54,572 nucleotides of DNA from Bacillota bacterium (GCA_017442735.1 JAFRZE010000028.1:1-54572); one strand, 5' to 3'; shown: positions 1 through 8,197, numbered from the stretch's first letter. A program made the numbers and translations. The notes: generated by a model from the letters alone, not told the origin.

Positions 1-205
1 ATTCTAAAGAGAAAAGGCTGGTTGCCTGACCATCCTTCGTCATGTTTTCATAAATTACTGGAAATATGCCTGAAAATCATAGGAAAAAGAAAAGCCGTGC
101 TCTGCCTTTCGGCATAAACACGACTTTGTCTTCAGTCTGAAGGCATGACTTCTGGTCATGCCTTTCTTCTTTTCATCTGCCTCTTCAGTTCCGTAGGTCA
201 AAGAC

Positions 206-502
206 TTTTCAACACCGCGCGTGACAGCGGCATGATGAGCCTTTTTATCAAAATCGCGCGGCGGCCCAGATCGGCCATTTTTCAAAACCACGCGTTCGTG
301 CTCCCTGTAAGCCGAATTTATCAAAATCGCACGCAGCCTCCGCGGTATATAAAAGAGATTTATCACAACCGCGCGTAAGAAAGGCCGTGAAAAGCCTGAA
401 AATACGCGTCGATTTGATAAATCCCTATTCTACGGAGCAATCGAAACGTGCGCTTTTGAAAAACATGCCTTTTACGGAGCAGGTCCGCGTGATTTTGAAA
501 AA
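206..502. repeat. Head-to-head array of eight 17-bp boxes
   Basis: Eight copies of a box close to TTTATCAAAATCGCGCG. Five are on the plus strand, starting near 206, 244, 278, 317 and 359. Three are inverted, at 405-421, 447-463 and 486-502. Steps are 34-42 bp. The inverted copies also share a TACGGAGCA word between boxes. The two halves face each other around 376-404. No convincing gene lies in 1-527: the open frames there are short, overlap the boxes and have no clear ribosome binding site. Function unknown; it could be a regulator-binding array, a structured RNA or a decayed repeat cluster. Confidence 0.75.
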
Positions 503-527
503 CATGTCTTGCACGGAGCAGATACAA

Positions 528-1095
528 CTAATATATCAACTCAAGGATCGCCCGGACGGTTTCCCGGATCTGCTCTTCCGGGGAGATCATCGCCCTGCCG
601 TCTCCTTTTTGCTCTCCGTAGGAGCCGAACTGCGCATGGTTACCGCCCTGAATAACGATCTCCTCCACGGTTCCCGGCAGGTTTTCCAGGCACTCTTCAT
701 ATTTCTCTCTGTCCAGCACCTGGTCCTTGGAACCATAGATCAACAGGACGCCCAGTTTCTCATCCAGCGGGTGGGTCGAATAGGCAGCCAGCAGGATGAC
801 GCCGTCCAGCTGATCCGCGTGCCCAGATGCGTAGATCGCCGCGACTGCGCCTCCCAGGGAATGTCCGCCAATATACCAATGCTCATAAGAGTATTCTTCC
901 ATGGCCCGGGCCGTCAAAGAACCAGCCGTAGTCCGCCTTCGATACCTGGACCGATGCATCGCTTTGAAGCGCCTTTTGGGCAGTCTCGTCCGCATGATAG
1001 AAAATACCTGTGTAGATCAGGAAAGCGGCAACAAGTAGAAGGGGGATCCCCAGAGGGATCAGAAGCTTTAACCGCGCTCGTGATTTCGTCTGCAT
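528..1095 (-). pseudogene. Alpha/beta hydrolase, internally deleted
   Basis: The N-terminal part (883-1095) has a membrane anchor followed by YGWFFDGPG. The C-terminal part (to 528) is in another frame and carries the nucleophile elbow GGHSLGG, an acid-loop segment IYGSKDQV and the histidine segment GGNHAQFG of membrane-anchored alpha/beta hydrolases. The two frames meet at about 905-915 (GCCCGGGCCATGG). From memory of the family, roughly 50 residues of the core sheet, including the oxyanion-side strand, are missing here. A deletion with frameshift therefore explains both pieces. The start is 3 bp downstream of the LamG-like gene's stop, so it is the last cistron of that operon. Catalytic motifs survive, so the break may be recent. 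A sequencing error alone would not remove so much. Confidence 0.75.
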
Positions 1096-1097
1096 CT

Positions 1098-1691
1098 CTA
1101 ATCTACCGTTGTGATCTTCAGGTTGCGGAAGTATCCATCTGTGCCAATATCCACATACAGCCCGACATTGCCTCTTGCCGACGGACCGTGTTTCATTCCA
1201 TCGACCTCCAGTACAAGGACGTCATCTACATAGAATGATCCGTGATCCTCTTCGATGACCGCCTTGATGTGGCTCCACTCGCTGAGGGCGATAGTGTCTA
1301 CCTGGTTTTCGTAATCCGTAATCCCGAATTCCCTGAAGTAGGCAAACGTATATCCGGGATAGGAAAAATACTGACATCCGTGGGACTTCCTTACCGGATC
1401 CGTACAGTCTTTTCCATTGGTCGGACGGATGTAGAAGCTTTCAAACTCTCTTCCATCCTCCGCCGCTCGGAACACGATCCCGATAAAACCTCTCGAGTAA
1501 TCCGGCGCGTCGGGAAGAAGCCGTCCGCAGACATCGACCTCGATCGTCCCGTTGTGAAAGTCGCTGCCTTCGATGCCGGCATAGGTGTTGATATCCGGTT
1601 CCAGACTGCCCACTTTCCATACGCGAACGGTCTCTTCATCCTGGAATTCCATCGCTGTATATGGCATAACTGAATAGGAGTACTGTTTCAT
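1098..1691 (-). CDS. LamG/concanavalin-like jelly-roll protein
   Basis: 197 residues, no signal peptide or membrane segment. The pattern (GTIEVDVCGR, GFIGIVFR, WSHIKAVIE, SFYVDDVLVLEV, GNVGLYVDIGTDGYFRNLKI) is that of a concanavalin-like beta sandwich, as in LamG or DUF1080 proteins. These usually bind or cleave glycans, but no catalytic residue can be assigned here. It overlaps the end of the sirtuin gene by 4 bp, so it is translationally coupled to the ADP-ribose module. Whether it works with that module or is just a co-transcribed passenger cannot be told. Confidence 0.7.
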   Translation of the reverse strand: MKQYSYSVMPYTAMEFQDEETVRVWKVGSLEPDINTYAGIEGSDFHNGTIEVDVCGRLLPDAPDYSRGFIGIVFRAAEDGREFESFYIRPTNGKDCTDPVRKSHGCQYFSYPGYTFAYFREFGITDYENQVDTIALSEWSHIKAVIEEDHGSFYVDDVLVLEVDGMKHGPSARGNVGLYVDIGTDGYFRNLKITTVD

Positions 1692-2710
1692 TCTTCATCC
1701 CTCCTGATAGTTTTGATCGTATCACATAGCTGCCGAATGATCTCGCCGCTGTCACCGTCCAGGCAGATCGACTGCGCTTCGATCTGGCGGGGACAACATG
1801 CTTCGTTGTAATTCAGGCAGGCGTAAACGGCTTGGGGATTGTCAAAAGTCATCTTCCAAAAAGGATACTTGATGATCACCGGCGTATTGGCGCCAACACC
1901 GATCTCCAGAAACAGGACATGTTGGCCTTCATATTGATCCAGAAAATGCGCGTAGGCGTCGGAAGCTCTGTGCCAGCCTTCGTCCTCCACGAAAGAATCA
2001 TCCGAACGAAGGTTCATGGTCATGTCGGAACCGTCATCGAGACATTTCGGGATCAGGGCGGAAGGGATCTCCATCCGGATTCGGCCGTCCAGCGGAAGCT
2101 CGAACTGTCCGGACGCGTTTCTGACGAACCCTTGGGCTTCCATCGCCTGCATGACCCAGCTTTCATTCTCATATGTCTTTCGGTTGGCAGGGTTTTTGCT
2201 CTGAAAGAGGCCGTAGTCACCTTGTGTATAGAACAGGTGGCTTTTGCCAAAACCGGCTTTCTGGAAACAGTGGTCCACATTGGTCGTGATCACGAAATAC
2301 TCTTTATCCCGGACCAGTGACAGCAGCTTTTCATAGACCAGCTTCGGAGGATCAAGATAGCGATTGACATAGATATATCTGGCCCAGTATGCCCAGAAGA
2401 TCTCCTTCGAAGGATAAGGATAAAAGCCACCGGAATACATGTCCGGAATACGGTAACTCTGAATGAAATCGAAAAACCATTGCTCAAAACGTTCGCCGCT
2501 GTAGATGAACCCGGCGGCTGTTGACAAGCCGGTCCCGGCGCCAATGACGATCGCGTCCGCCGTTTCGATCTCTTTCCTCAAGCGCTCCAGGTTCTCCAGC
2601 CGACTGCCGCTCCCAAAGGAAAGGCCGGATCGGAATCGTCGGACACCGTTGACCCCGTTCTCGATCGTCTCCAGATACCCGTTCCGAAGATCAGTATAAT
2701 CGTTGTTCAT
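1688..2710 (-). CDS. Class M sirtuin (SirTM-like), zinc ribbon degenerate
   Basis: A 340-residue Sir2-fold protein. NAD-binding motif GAGTGLSTAAGF lies near residue 57 and TTNVDHCFQKAGF near 142. The usual catalytic histidine is replaced by Q in YTQGDYGLFQ, as in class M sirtuins, which are protein ADP-ribosyltransferases rather than deacylases (family knowledge). The zinc-ribbon region has lost most cysteines: FQSKNPANRKTYENES and IPKCLDDG, where the family normally has two CxxC-type pairs. I chose the ATG at 2710 because AAGG lies 7 bp upstream; an in-frame ATG at 2728 has no good site. The start overlaps the macrodomain gene by 20 bp. The GcvH-like lipoyl carrier and LplA2 of classical SirTM operons are not present nearby. 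Confidence 0.85.
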   Translation of the reverse strand: MNNDYTDLRNGYLETIENGVNGVRRFRSGLSFGSGSRLENLERLRKEIETADAIVIGAGTGLSTAAGFIYSGERFEQWFFDFIQSYRIPDMYSGGFYPYPSKEIFWAYWARYIYVNRYLDPPKLVYEKLLSLVRDKEYFVITTNVDHCFQKAGFGKSHLFYTQGDYGLFQSKNPANRKTYENESWVMQAMEAQGFVRNASGQFELPLDGRIRMEIPSALIPKCLDDGSDMTMNLRSDDSFVEDEGWHRASDAYAHFLDQYEGQHVLFLEIGVGANTPVIIKYPFWKMTFDNPQAVYACLNYNEACCPRQIEAQSICLDGDSGEIIRQLCDTIKTIRRDEE

Positions 2711-3488
2711 AGTACGCCTTGTCCTCATCTTTAAACACGTTGAATACGACTTTCATATCGCTTTCATGAGCATCCAGCCAGTCCCGCACGGTCTCTGTCG
2801 CGATCTCGGCCGCCCGCTTTTGCGGGAACATGAAAACGCCAGTCGAAATACAACAGAACGCTACGCTCTTCAGTCCGTTCTCCGCTGCCACGTCCAGACA
2901 GGAAGTATAACACGATGCCAGAAGTCGTTCGTGTTCCTCTGTCAGGCCGCCTGAAACGATCGGCCCGACGGTATGTAGGATAAATCGACAAGGCAGGCTA
3001 TACCCCGAGGTAATAACAGCTCGTCCGGTGGGTTCCTCGTATCGTTTCCCATAGACAGCAGCCTGCCGGCACATATAATCATTGCAGCAAAGACGCAGAC
3101 GGATACCTGCCTTGGATCCGATGATATTGTCGATGCAGTTATGCAGCGGCTGATAGCACCCGGTCATGCCACTGTTGGCAGCGTTCACGATGGCATCCAC
3201 TCTCAGCGTCGTGATATCGCCTTGCCAGAGGAAGATGCGGTCATCAACCCTGCAAGGCGTCAGTTCATCCAGATCCGTGATCTTTCCCTTAAGGTTTTCT
3301 TCCGTAAGGTACTCATCCTGTATCTTCAAAAAGTCTTCACTGATCCGCTTCGGCGGGCGGACGTTCATCAAGGCCCTAAAGAGGTTCTTCTGATCCTGAT
3401 CCCCTCCGGGGATCCGGTAATTTCTGTACTGCGGTTCTTCATCCAGCAGCTGCCGGATCAACCAGACCCGTTGCTCATCATGCGTCAT
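2691..3488 (-). CDS. Zinc-dependent macrodomain ADP-ribosyl hydrolase
   Basis: 265 residues: a helical N-terminal extension of about 80 residues, then a macrodomain starting IFLWQGDITTLRVDAIVNAANSG. The segment GCYQPLHNCIDN provides C111, H116 and C118, the zinc triad of Zn-macrodomains, followed by AGIRLR. The ribose-binding loop is STGVFMFPQ. Enzymes of this family remove ADP-ribose from proteins modified by SirTM. It is the first gene of the operon, with GGAGGTGG 5 bp before the ATG, and overlaps the sirtuin gene, so writer and eraser are made together. Function is inferred from motif and context; confidence in family is high. Confidence 0.9.
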   Translation of the reverse strand: MTHDEQRVWLIRQLLDEEPQYRNYRIPGGDQDQKNLFRALMNVRPPKRISEDFLKIQDEYLTEENLKGKITDLDELTPCRVDDRIFLWQGDITTLRVDAIVNAANSGMTGCYQPLHNCIDNIIGSKAGIRLRLCCNDYMCRQAAVYGKRYEEPTGRAVITSGYSLPCRFILHTVGPIVSGGLTEEHERLLASCYTSCLDVAAENGLKSVAFCCISTGVFMFPQKRAAEIATETVRDWLDAHESDMKVVFNVFKDEDKAYYEQRLY

Positions 3489-3559
3489 CCGTCCACCTCC
3501 CCAGCCTTTACGTCATCTGTTTTACAGTTATATTTTCACATACTTCACTCAAATATACA

Positions 3560-3621
3560 AGTACGCATGATTTTATAACCTGGTTACAAAAAGGTGACCG
3601 GGTAGTAAAAAAGTGCGTACT
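3560..3621. promoter_or_regulatory. Candidate operator in divergent intergenic region
   Basis: AGTACGCA (3560-3567) and its exact inverse TGCGTACT (3614-3621) flank an imperfect inner inverted repeat, GGTTAC and GTGACC around AAAAAG. The sequence sits between the macrodomain gene (minus) and the nitroreductase gene (plus). The HxlR-type regulator encoded at 4368 is the natural candidate to bind it (inference). Confidence 0.5.
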
Positions 3622-3686
3622 TTCTATAACGCATTCAGGATAGTAAAATGAAAACAATAAAATAAATATCATATATGGAGGTCATT

Positions 3687-4277
3687 ATGGAACTGCTTGA
3701 ATTAATGAAGACTCGTCGTTCGATACGAAAATACCTGCCGCAGCGCGTAGAAAAAGAAAAACTGCTGAAGATCCAGGAAGCCGGCCTGTTCGCGCCAAAT
3801 CCGGGCGGAAGGCAGGGCACCAAGATCATTATCGTAGATGATCCGGAGCTTATCGACCGGATCGGTGTGGTGAACGCGAACTGCGAGAATCGCAACTGGG
3901 ACATCGGCGTTTCCAGCGACCAGCCCTCGATCATCGATGATAAATCGATCAAAAGCGGTTTCTACAGCGCCCCTGCACTCGGGATCATTTGTGTGGACAG
4001 AAAGAGAAAGCATGCCGTCAACAATATCGGCGCGGCTTTTGTTTGTGCCCAGAACATGGTACTGGAAGCTTTTGACATGGGCGTTTCCAGCTGTATCGTA
4101 GGCCGTGCGGAAGCGACTTTCAGTTTTCCCGAAATGCAGGCGATCCTGGATGAATGGGGCCTGGATCCGGAATATATGCCGATGGTGTTCGTCTGCCTGG
4201 GATACATCAACGGAGATTATCCGAAAATCAAAGCTAGAAATGATGGCCGCGCACTGTTCATCTCAAAGGAAGATTAA
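3687..4277 (+). CDS. Nitroreductase-family FMN oxidoreductase
   Basis: 196 residues. The N-terminus MELLELMKTRRSIRKYLPQ is the nitroreductase FMN-phosphate motif (TRRSxRxY). Later segments APNPGGRQGTK and AAFVCAQNMVLEAFDMGVSSCIVG fit the same fold. Members reduce nitro compounds, quinones or flavins with NAD(P)H. I start at 3687 rather than 3675 because the earlier ATG overlaps the GGAGG ribosome binding site. It is followed 90 bp later by an HxlR regulator, a common pairing for electrophile-responsive reductases. The exact substrate cannot be read from sequence. Confidence 0.9.
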   Translation: MELLELMKTRRSIRKYLPQRVEKEKLLKIQEAGLFAPNPGGRQGTKIIIVDDPELIDRIGVVNANCENRNWDIGVSSDQPSIIDDKSIKSGFYSAPALGIICVDRKRKHAVNNIGAAFVCAQNMVLEAFDMGVSSCIVGRAEATFSFPEMQAILDEWGLDPEYMPMVFVCLGYINGDYPKIKARNDGRALFISKED

Positions 4278-4367
4278 GCAGATAGACGAATCGTTCATAT
4301 TCTGATATAATGCACTCAGATATGAATGCAGCATTCTATTCTGAATCCTATATCCCGGAGGTGTCTG

Positions 4368-4697
4368 ATGAAAACAAAAAGCGAACTGCCCAATTGCCCG
4401 GTTGCGACCACCGTCCAGTTGATCGGCAGTAAATGGAAACTGCTGATTCTTCGCAACCTCATGGCCAGGCCATGGCGTTTCAATGAGCTCCGAAGAGATC
4501 TGGACGGGATCAGCCAGAAAGTGTTGACCGACAGTCTCCGGTCCATGGAGGAGGACGGGCTGATCACCCGGACCGTCTATCCCGAAGTCCCGCCGCGCGT
4601 AGAATACGCGCTCAGCGAGCTTGGCGAGTCCATGCGGCCGATTATCAAGTCCATGGAAAGTTTTGGTTTGGATTATCAGTCCCTCGCGGAAAGATAA
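4368..4697 (+). CDS. HxlR-family winged-helix regulator
   Basis: 109 residues. CPVATTVQLIGSKWKLLILRNL near the N-terminus is the HxlR signature, with the conserved Cys (C9) that is redox-sensitive in several members. RFNELRRDLDGISQKVLTDSLRSMEEDGLI is the winged helix, and VEYALSELGESMRPII the wing and C-terminal helix. The start at 4368 has CGGAGG upstream; an earlier in-frame ATG lacks one. It probably controls the upstream nitroreductase through the inverted repeats at 3560-3621 (inference). Confidence 0.9.
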   Translation: MKTKSELPNCPVATTVQLIGSKWKLLILRNLMARPWRFNELRRDLDGISQKVLTDSLRSMEEDGLITRTVYPEVPPRVEYALSELGESMRPIIKSMESFGLDYQSLAER

Positions 4698-4714
4698 ACT
4701 ACAGACAAATGCGA

Positions 4715-4745
4715 AAAGAGGAGCACATCATTGTGACTCCTCTTT
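4715..4745. terminator. Bidirectional terminator
   Basis: AAAGAGGAG and CTCCTCTTT form a 9-bp stem, extended by CACA/TGTG, between the convergent HxlR gene and the cysteine-motif gene. A and T runs on both sides allow termination in either direction. Confidence 0.8.
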
Positions 4746-4751
4746 CTCTTA

Positions 4752-5087
4752 TCATCTGTCTTTTTCCGGCATTAATAGCCTGTCCGCGATCTCAGCGGCG
4801 GCGCCGACGAAGTCATTGCATTTTCCGTGCTTCTTCCCAAGGAGTTCGAAGCACTTGATGGATCCGAAGCGACGGGTAAATTCCTGTTCAAACTCATCGA
4901 TCTTCCCCACGCCCATTTCTCTCAGTACTTTCTCCGCGGAGAGGACCGCGCCGCACTTTCCGCCTTCGGAGCGAGGAAACGGAGCACTCGTCATATGCTT
5001 GTTGACATCGGCGAAGGCCTGGTAGACCGATCCGGCGCAGCTGACACCTCTTCTGTGACTTGCTCTGGCAATATTTTCGTGATCCAT
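4752..5087 (-). CDS. C_GCAxxG_C_C family probable redox protein
   Basis: 111 residues, with HRRGVSCAGSVYQAF, GGKCGAVLSAEKVL, GSIKCFELLG and GKCNDFVGAAAEIADRLL. These are the spaced cysteines of the C_GCAxxG_C_C family. Members are small helical proteins thought to be redox-active; biochemical role unknown. The start at 5087 has GGAG 6 bp upstream; an alternative ATG at 5108 does not. It follows the double TIM-barrel gene by 33 bp on the same strand and may be the last gene of that operon. Confidence 0.85.
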   Translation of the reverse strand: MDHENIARASHRRGVSCAGSVYQAFADVNKHMTSAPFPRSEGGKCGAVLSAEKVLREMGVGKIDEFEQEFTRRFGSIKCFELLGKKHGKCNDFVGAAAEIADRLLMPEKDR

Positions 5088-5120
5088 TTTCTGCTCCTTT
5101 TTTGTCATATCAGAAACCCG

Positions 5121-6857
5121 TCAGTCGAAATAACTCAGCTGCTTTTCCAGCTGTGCCTGATGCACGGACAAAGGCTGCACGCCTGCCGGATGCGCGTATT
5201 CGATCGCGAAGCAGCCGGTGTAGCCGTCCCGGATCATCCGGGCGTAGATCTCATCCAGCGGAATAACGCCTTCGCCCCACAGGCAGCAGTTCATGATCTC
5301 GCCGGTCGATGTGAACTCGCTCCAGAGGGTCCTGCCGCCTTTGGTAAGAGCCACATCCTTCAGGTGCACATGGACGATCCGGTCTTTCAGAAGTTCATAA
5401 CCGGGCAGCGGCTCTTCACCGGCCGGCAGCATGTTCGCCGTATCGAAGACCATTCCCAGTCCCGGGACCTGATCGAGGACCAGCTTGCAGTCTTCCGCGG
5501 AGGAAAGCGCGAATTCATCGTGCGGCGTCGTTTCAAAGACCACGGGAAGGTTTCTTTTACTGCCTTCCTCTACGGCCAGAGAAAACCGTTCCACCAGGAT
5601 CTTGCGTACCGCTTCCTTGCCCATCCTTGCCGCTTTTTGGAACTCCGTGGGAATCTCAAACGGAACGATCATAAACATCTCCGCTCCCAATGCCTGGGCG
5701 ATCCCCATCTCTCTTTGGATGGCGTCCAGACACTTCTTTTCGTCTTGCAGGAAGGAGATATTCGCGATCTTGCACATCACCCTGACGCCGGTAGCTGTCA
5801 TAGCCGTACGGTATTCCGGGATCTCTTTTTCCTTCACCCATAACAGATCCACGAAAGGAATGCCGGCATCCGCCGCCAGCTGCAGGGTGTCCCGGATCGT
5901 CATCTTTCTGGCAGCCCGGTCCACCGCCAGAGAAAACGTCATGAGCGTAAGGCGGCCTCGGTCGATGGCCTCTTTTGCTTTTTCTTCTTTTTCCGGAGCA
6001 GGATCCGGTTCGGCAACGGCCTTACGGACGGTAGTGATACCTACCTGAAGGTCCTCCATCCGGTCACCTGTCGTCTTATCCTGGTCGATAATAATGTCTC
6101 CGCTGACTTCCGGCAGTTCCAGATACTTGGTCACGAGCCGGCTGGTCTTCACTTCGCCCGCACCGATCGCGGTAAAGGCGGCTGCTGGCAGTTTGAACAT
6201 ATTCTTCCCGCTGCGGCAATAGCCCGGCGCGAAATCCTTGCAGTGCAGGCTGATGATCCGGTCTTTATAGCGATCGAAGATCTCTTCTTCATCTCCGGCG
6301 TAGGCCGCCCAGCCAAAGTCCAGCTGTAAATAGACCTTTTCGCCGACTTTCTCGAAAAACGTATCCAGCGGATAATGGATCTTACCGCCGCTGAAGATCG
6401 GCGTCAGTTCCAGGTTGTGATTATGATAGACGATCTTCGCTTCGGTCCCGTCCAGTTGATCCGCGAGAGCCTTCAGGTAACGGGCCCAGCCTTTCGCTCC
6501 TCGGTCGTCCTTAAACATGCCGCTGAAAACGAACAGGCGGATGTCAGTCATTTCCGTGACGCGGCGAATCTTTTCCGCGATATTCTTCGCGGGGAGCCGG
6601 AGCGGGCCGATCCCGGCGCCCGTGTGTGCCGAATGCATCGTGAGGCCGCATTCTTTCAGGACGGGCGCCGCCTTTTCCAGCAGCTCGAATGTCCACATGT
6701 TCGCGGGGAACTTGCCCTGTTTTTCCTGGAGCACGACCATCGGTTCGATGAGATCATAGCCCATTTCGCTCACTTTCCGGAGCGTTCCTTCAAAATCCTC
6801 TTTCAACTGCGGCCCCAGGCCGTAGGTATTGACGCCGATCATCGGTTTACCGTTCAT
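5121..6857 (-). CDS. Two-domain sugar phosphate isomerase/epimerase
   Basis: 578 residues forming two xylose-isomerase-like TIM barrels in one chain, where the family normally has one of about 280 residues. The first (about 1-275) starts MIGVNTYGLGPQLKEDFEG and contains YHNHNLE, LQLDFGWAAYAG and ISLHCKDF. The second (about 300-570) contains LTLMTFSLAVD, VVFETTPHDEFAL, GMVFDTANML, IVHVHLKDV and CFAIEYAHP. Both halves retain the E/D/H-rich metal-site segments. The gene lies 12 bp downstream of a single-domain homologue, so the operon encodes three barrels. Substrate is unknown; sugar, inositol or keto-sugar isomerisation is usual for the family. The fusion is unusual and could be a partnership of two sequential activities (inference). 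Confidence 0.85.
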   Translation of the reverse strand: MNGKPMIGVNTYGLGPQLKEDFEGTLRKVSEMGYDLIEPMVVLQEKQGKFPANMWTFELLEKAAPVLKECGLTMHSAHTGAGIGPLRLPAKNIAEKIRRVTEMTDIRLFVFSGMFKDDRGAKGWARYLKALADQLDGTEAKIVYHNHNLELTPIFSGGKIHYPLDTFFEKVGEKVYLQLDFGWAAYAGDEEEIFDRYKDRIISLHCKDFAPGYCRSGKNMFKLPAAAFTAIGAGEVKTSRLVTKYLELPEVSGDIIIDQDKTTGDRMEDLQVGITTVRKAVAEPDPAPEKEEKAKEAIDRGRLTLMTFSLAVDRAARKMTIRDTLQLAADAGIPFVDLLWVKEKEIPEYRTAMTATGVRVMCKIANISFLQDEKKCLDAIQREMGIAQALGAEMFMIVPFEIPTEFQKAARMGKEAVRKILVERFSLAVEEGSKRNLPVVFETTPHDEFALSSAEDCKLVLDQVPGLGMVFDTANMLPAGEEPLPGYELLKDRIVHVHLKDVALTKGGRTLWSEFTSTGEIMNCCLWGEGVIPLDEIYARMIRDGYTGCFAIEYAHPAGVQPLSVHQAQLEKQLSYFD

Positions 6858-6869
6858 GAATGCCTCCGT

Positions 6870-7823
6870 TTATACCATGCTCAGGATCTGGCGCAGATTG
6901 CTGAGGCTGATCTGCGAGGCCAGCCTGGGTTCTTCCATCCCTTCAAATTCGACCAGCATATCCCCGTCGAAGCCGGAATTCTTGACCAGCGCGAGCAGCT
7001 CCTTGATAGGCAGGTCGCCGTGGCCAACGATCGCGCCGCGCAGGAAATTTTTATATTTCGTAGTGAGCCAGCTGCCGTTGCCCAGCACGCTGGGATCGCC
7101 GATCGCATAACCGTCCTTGTATTTCGCGCCGATCACATACGGATCCCTGCGGATATAGAAGTCTTTCACGTGGATCTCTCTGGCGTAGGGAATCAGTTCG
7201 GTCGCGCAGATCAGCGGGTCTTCGTCTACGCATACGGTGTTGCCGATGTCCAGGGTCACGCCGTAGTTTTCACGGCCGACCGCCCGGACCAGCTTGCCTA
7301 CACGATCGCCGCCGTTCATCATCGTCCCATGGTTCTCCACGGTCACGATCATATCGTACTGCTTCGCGTAATCCGCCAGCAACCTGGCGCTGTCCACGCA
7401 CTGGTCGAACATCCGGTCAAACGCATCGATCCCGACATCGTCCTTCCCCATCATCACCATAACAAGGTCAATCCGGATCAGCGGTGCGCCAAGCCGGTGC
7501 GCCAGATCGATCTCGCTGTAGAGGAATTCCAGCATTTCTTTGTATTTATCACCCTTCAGGCGACCGATATCCGACCCGCAGCTGTAGGCGCCGATCGGCA
7601 CTTCATATCTGGCCGCGTAATCGACCAGCTTTTTCTCCAGGTCCGGGTCGTAAGGCGCCCAGGCGAAGGGGCCAAACTTGATGTCGTGCAGAGGCACGAC
7701 GAAATTCGCTATTTCCACGCTCTCGCACCCCAGGCTCTGCATAAAAGCGAACCCCTCTTCGATCGTCATATCGCCTTTGCGGAACGCATTCCACAGACTA
7801 TAAATACTCAGTCCCGTACGCAT
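6870..7823 (-). CDS. Sugar phosphate isomerase/epimerase
   Basis: 317 residues, a single AP-endonuclease-2/xylose-isomerase-like TIM barrel. Metal-site segments are visible: MIVTVENHGTMM (Glu, His), VTLDIGNTV (Asp), EIHVKDFYI (His, Lys, Asp) and DMLVEFEG (Glu). It leads the barrel operon; AAAGGAG lies 9 bp before the ATG. The likely reaction is divalent-metal-dependent aldose-ketose isomerisation or epimerisation; the substrate is not recognisable. Confidence 0.88.
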   Translation of the reverse strand: MRTGLSIYSLWNAFRKGDMTIEEGFAFMQSLGCESVEIANFVVPLHDIKFGPFAWAPYDPDLEKKLVDYAARYEVPIGAYSCGSDIGRLKGDKYKEMLEFLYSEIDLAHRLGAPLIRIDLVMVMMGKDDVGIDAFDRMFDQCVDSARLLADYAKQYDMIVTVENHGTMMNGGDRVGKLVRAVGRENYGVTLDIGNTVCVDEDPLICATELIPYAREIHVKDFYIRRDPYVIGAKYKDGYAIGDPSVLGNGSWLTTKYKNFLRGAIVGHGDLPIKELLALVKNSGFDGDMLVEFEGMEEPRLASQISLSNLRQILSMV

Positions 7824-7859
7824 AGTGTGCTCTCCTTTTACTGCTTCGTTGTTCCCTTA

Positions 7860-7887
7860 AGTATATCATATTTCTTCCACTTGAAAA
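7860..7887 (-). promoter_or_regulatory. Promoter for TIM-barrel operon
   Basis: Read on the minus strand: TTTTCA (7882-7887), 16 bp, TATACT (7860-7865), about 37 bp before the start codon at 7823. The -35 is weak. I see no terminator for the upstream zinc-ribbon gene in the 152-bp gap. Confidence 0.5.
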
Positions 7888-7975
7888 ACTGTTTACCCGG
7901 CCCATTGAAAGCCAGAAAAAGTGGGATGAAAAATGCATATATGAAAAATCGTAGTCCTTTTGAACCAGGGAAGCG

Positions 7976-8197
7976 CTAAACGCTCGTATATTTCTTTCTC
8001 AGCGCGGGCAGATCTTCTTTGTTGATCCATTCTTCCGAATAGCCGCAGTTCCCGCAGACATACCGGTCTACCTTAACAGCCGAGAAGATGGTGAACCCGA
8101 CCGGGATATTGTTGCCGCTGCCATAGGCACCGGAAAAACCTTTGATATAAATGATATCGAATCCCCCGCATTTGGGGCAGCGATGTGTATTTTTCAT
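7976..8197 (-). CDS. Small zinc-ribbon protein
   Basis: 73 residues with two knuckles, CPKCGG near the N-terminus and CGNCGY near residue 50, separated by a beta-rich segment (DIIYIKGFSGAYGSG, IFSAVKVDRYVC). This makes one Cys4 zinc ribbon. Such small proteins often bind nucleic acid, but nothing here proves that. The start at 8197 is preceded by AAAGGAG; the longer frame to 8260 lacks a site. Isolated by 94 bp from the peptidase gene upstream. Confidence 0.75.
   Translation of the reverse strand: MKNTHRCPKCGGFDIIYIKGFSGAYGSGNNIPVGFTIFSAVKVDRYVCGNCGYSEEWINKEDLPALRKKYTSV

Noticed and set aside
206..502. Integron attC array
   Set aside because: No integrase, no cassette genes between boxes, and 34-42 bp spacing is too short.
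387..1238. 283-codon plus-strand open frame
   Set aside because: Runs through the box array and antisense to the hydrolase remnant.
6375..7979. 534-codon plus-strand open frame
   Set aside because: Antisense to two TIM-barrel genes with recognisable metal motifs.
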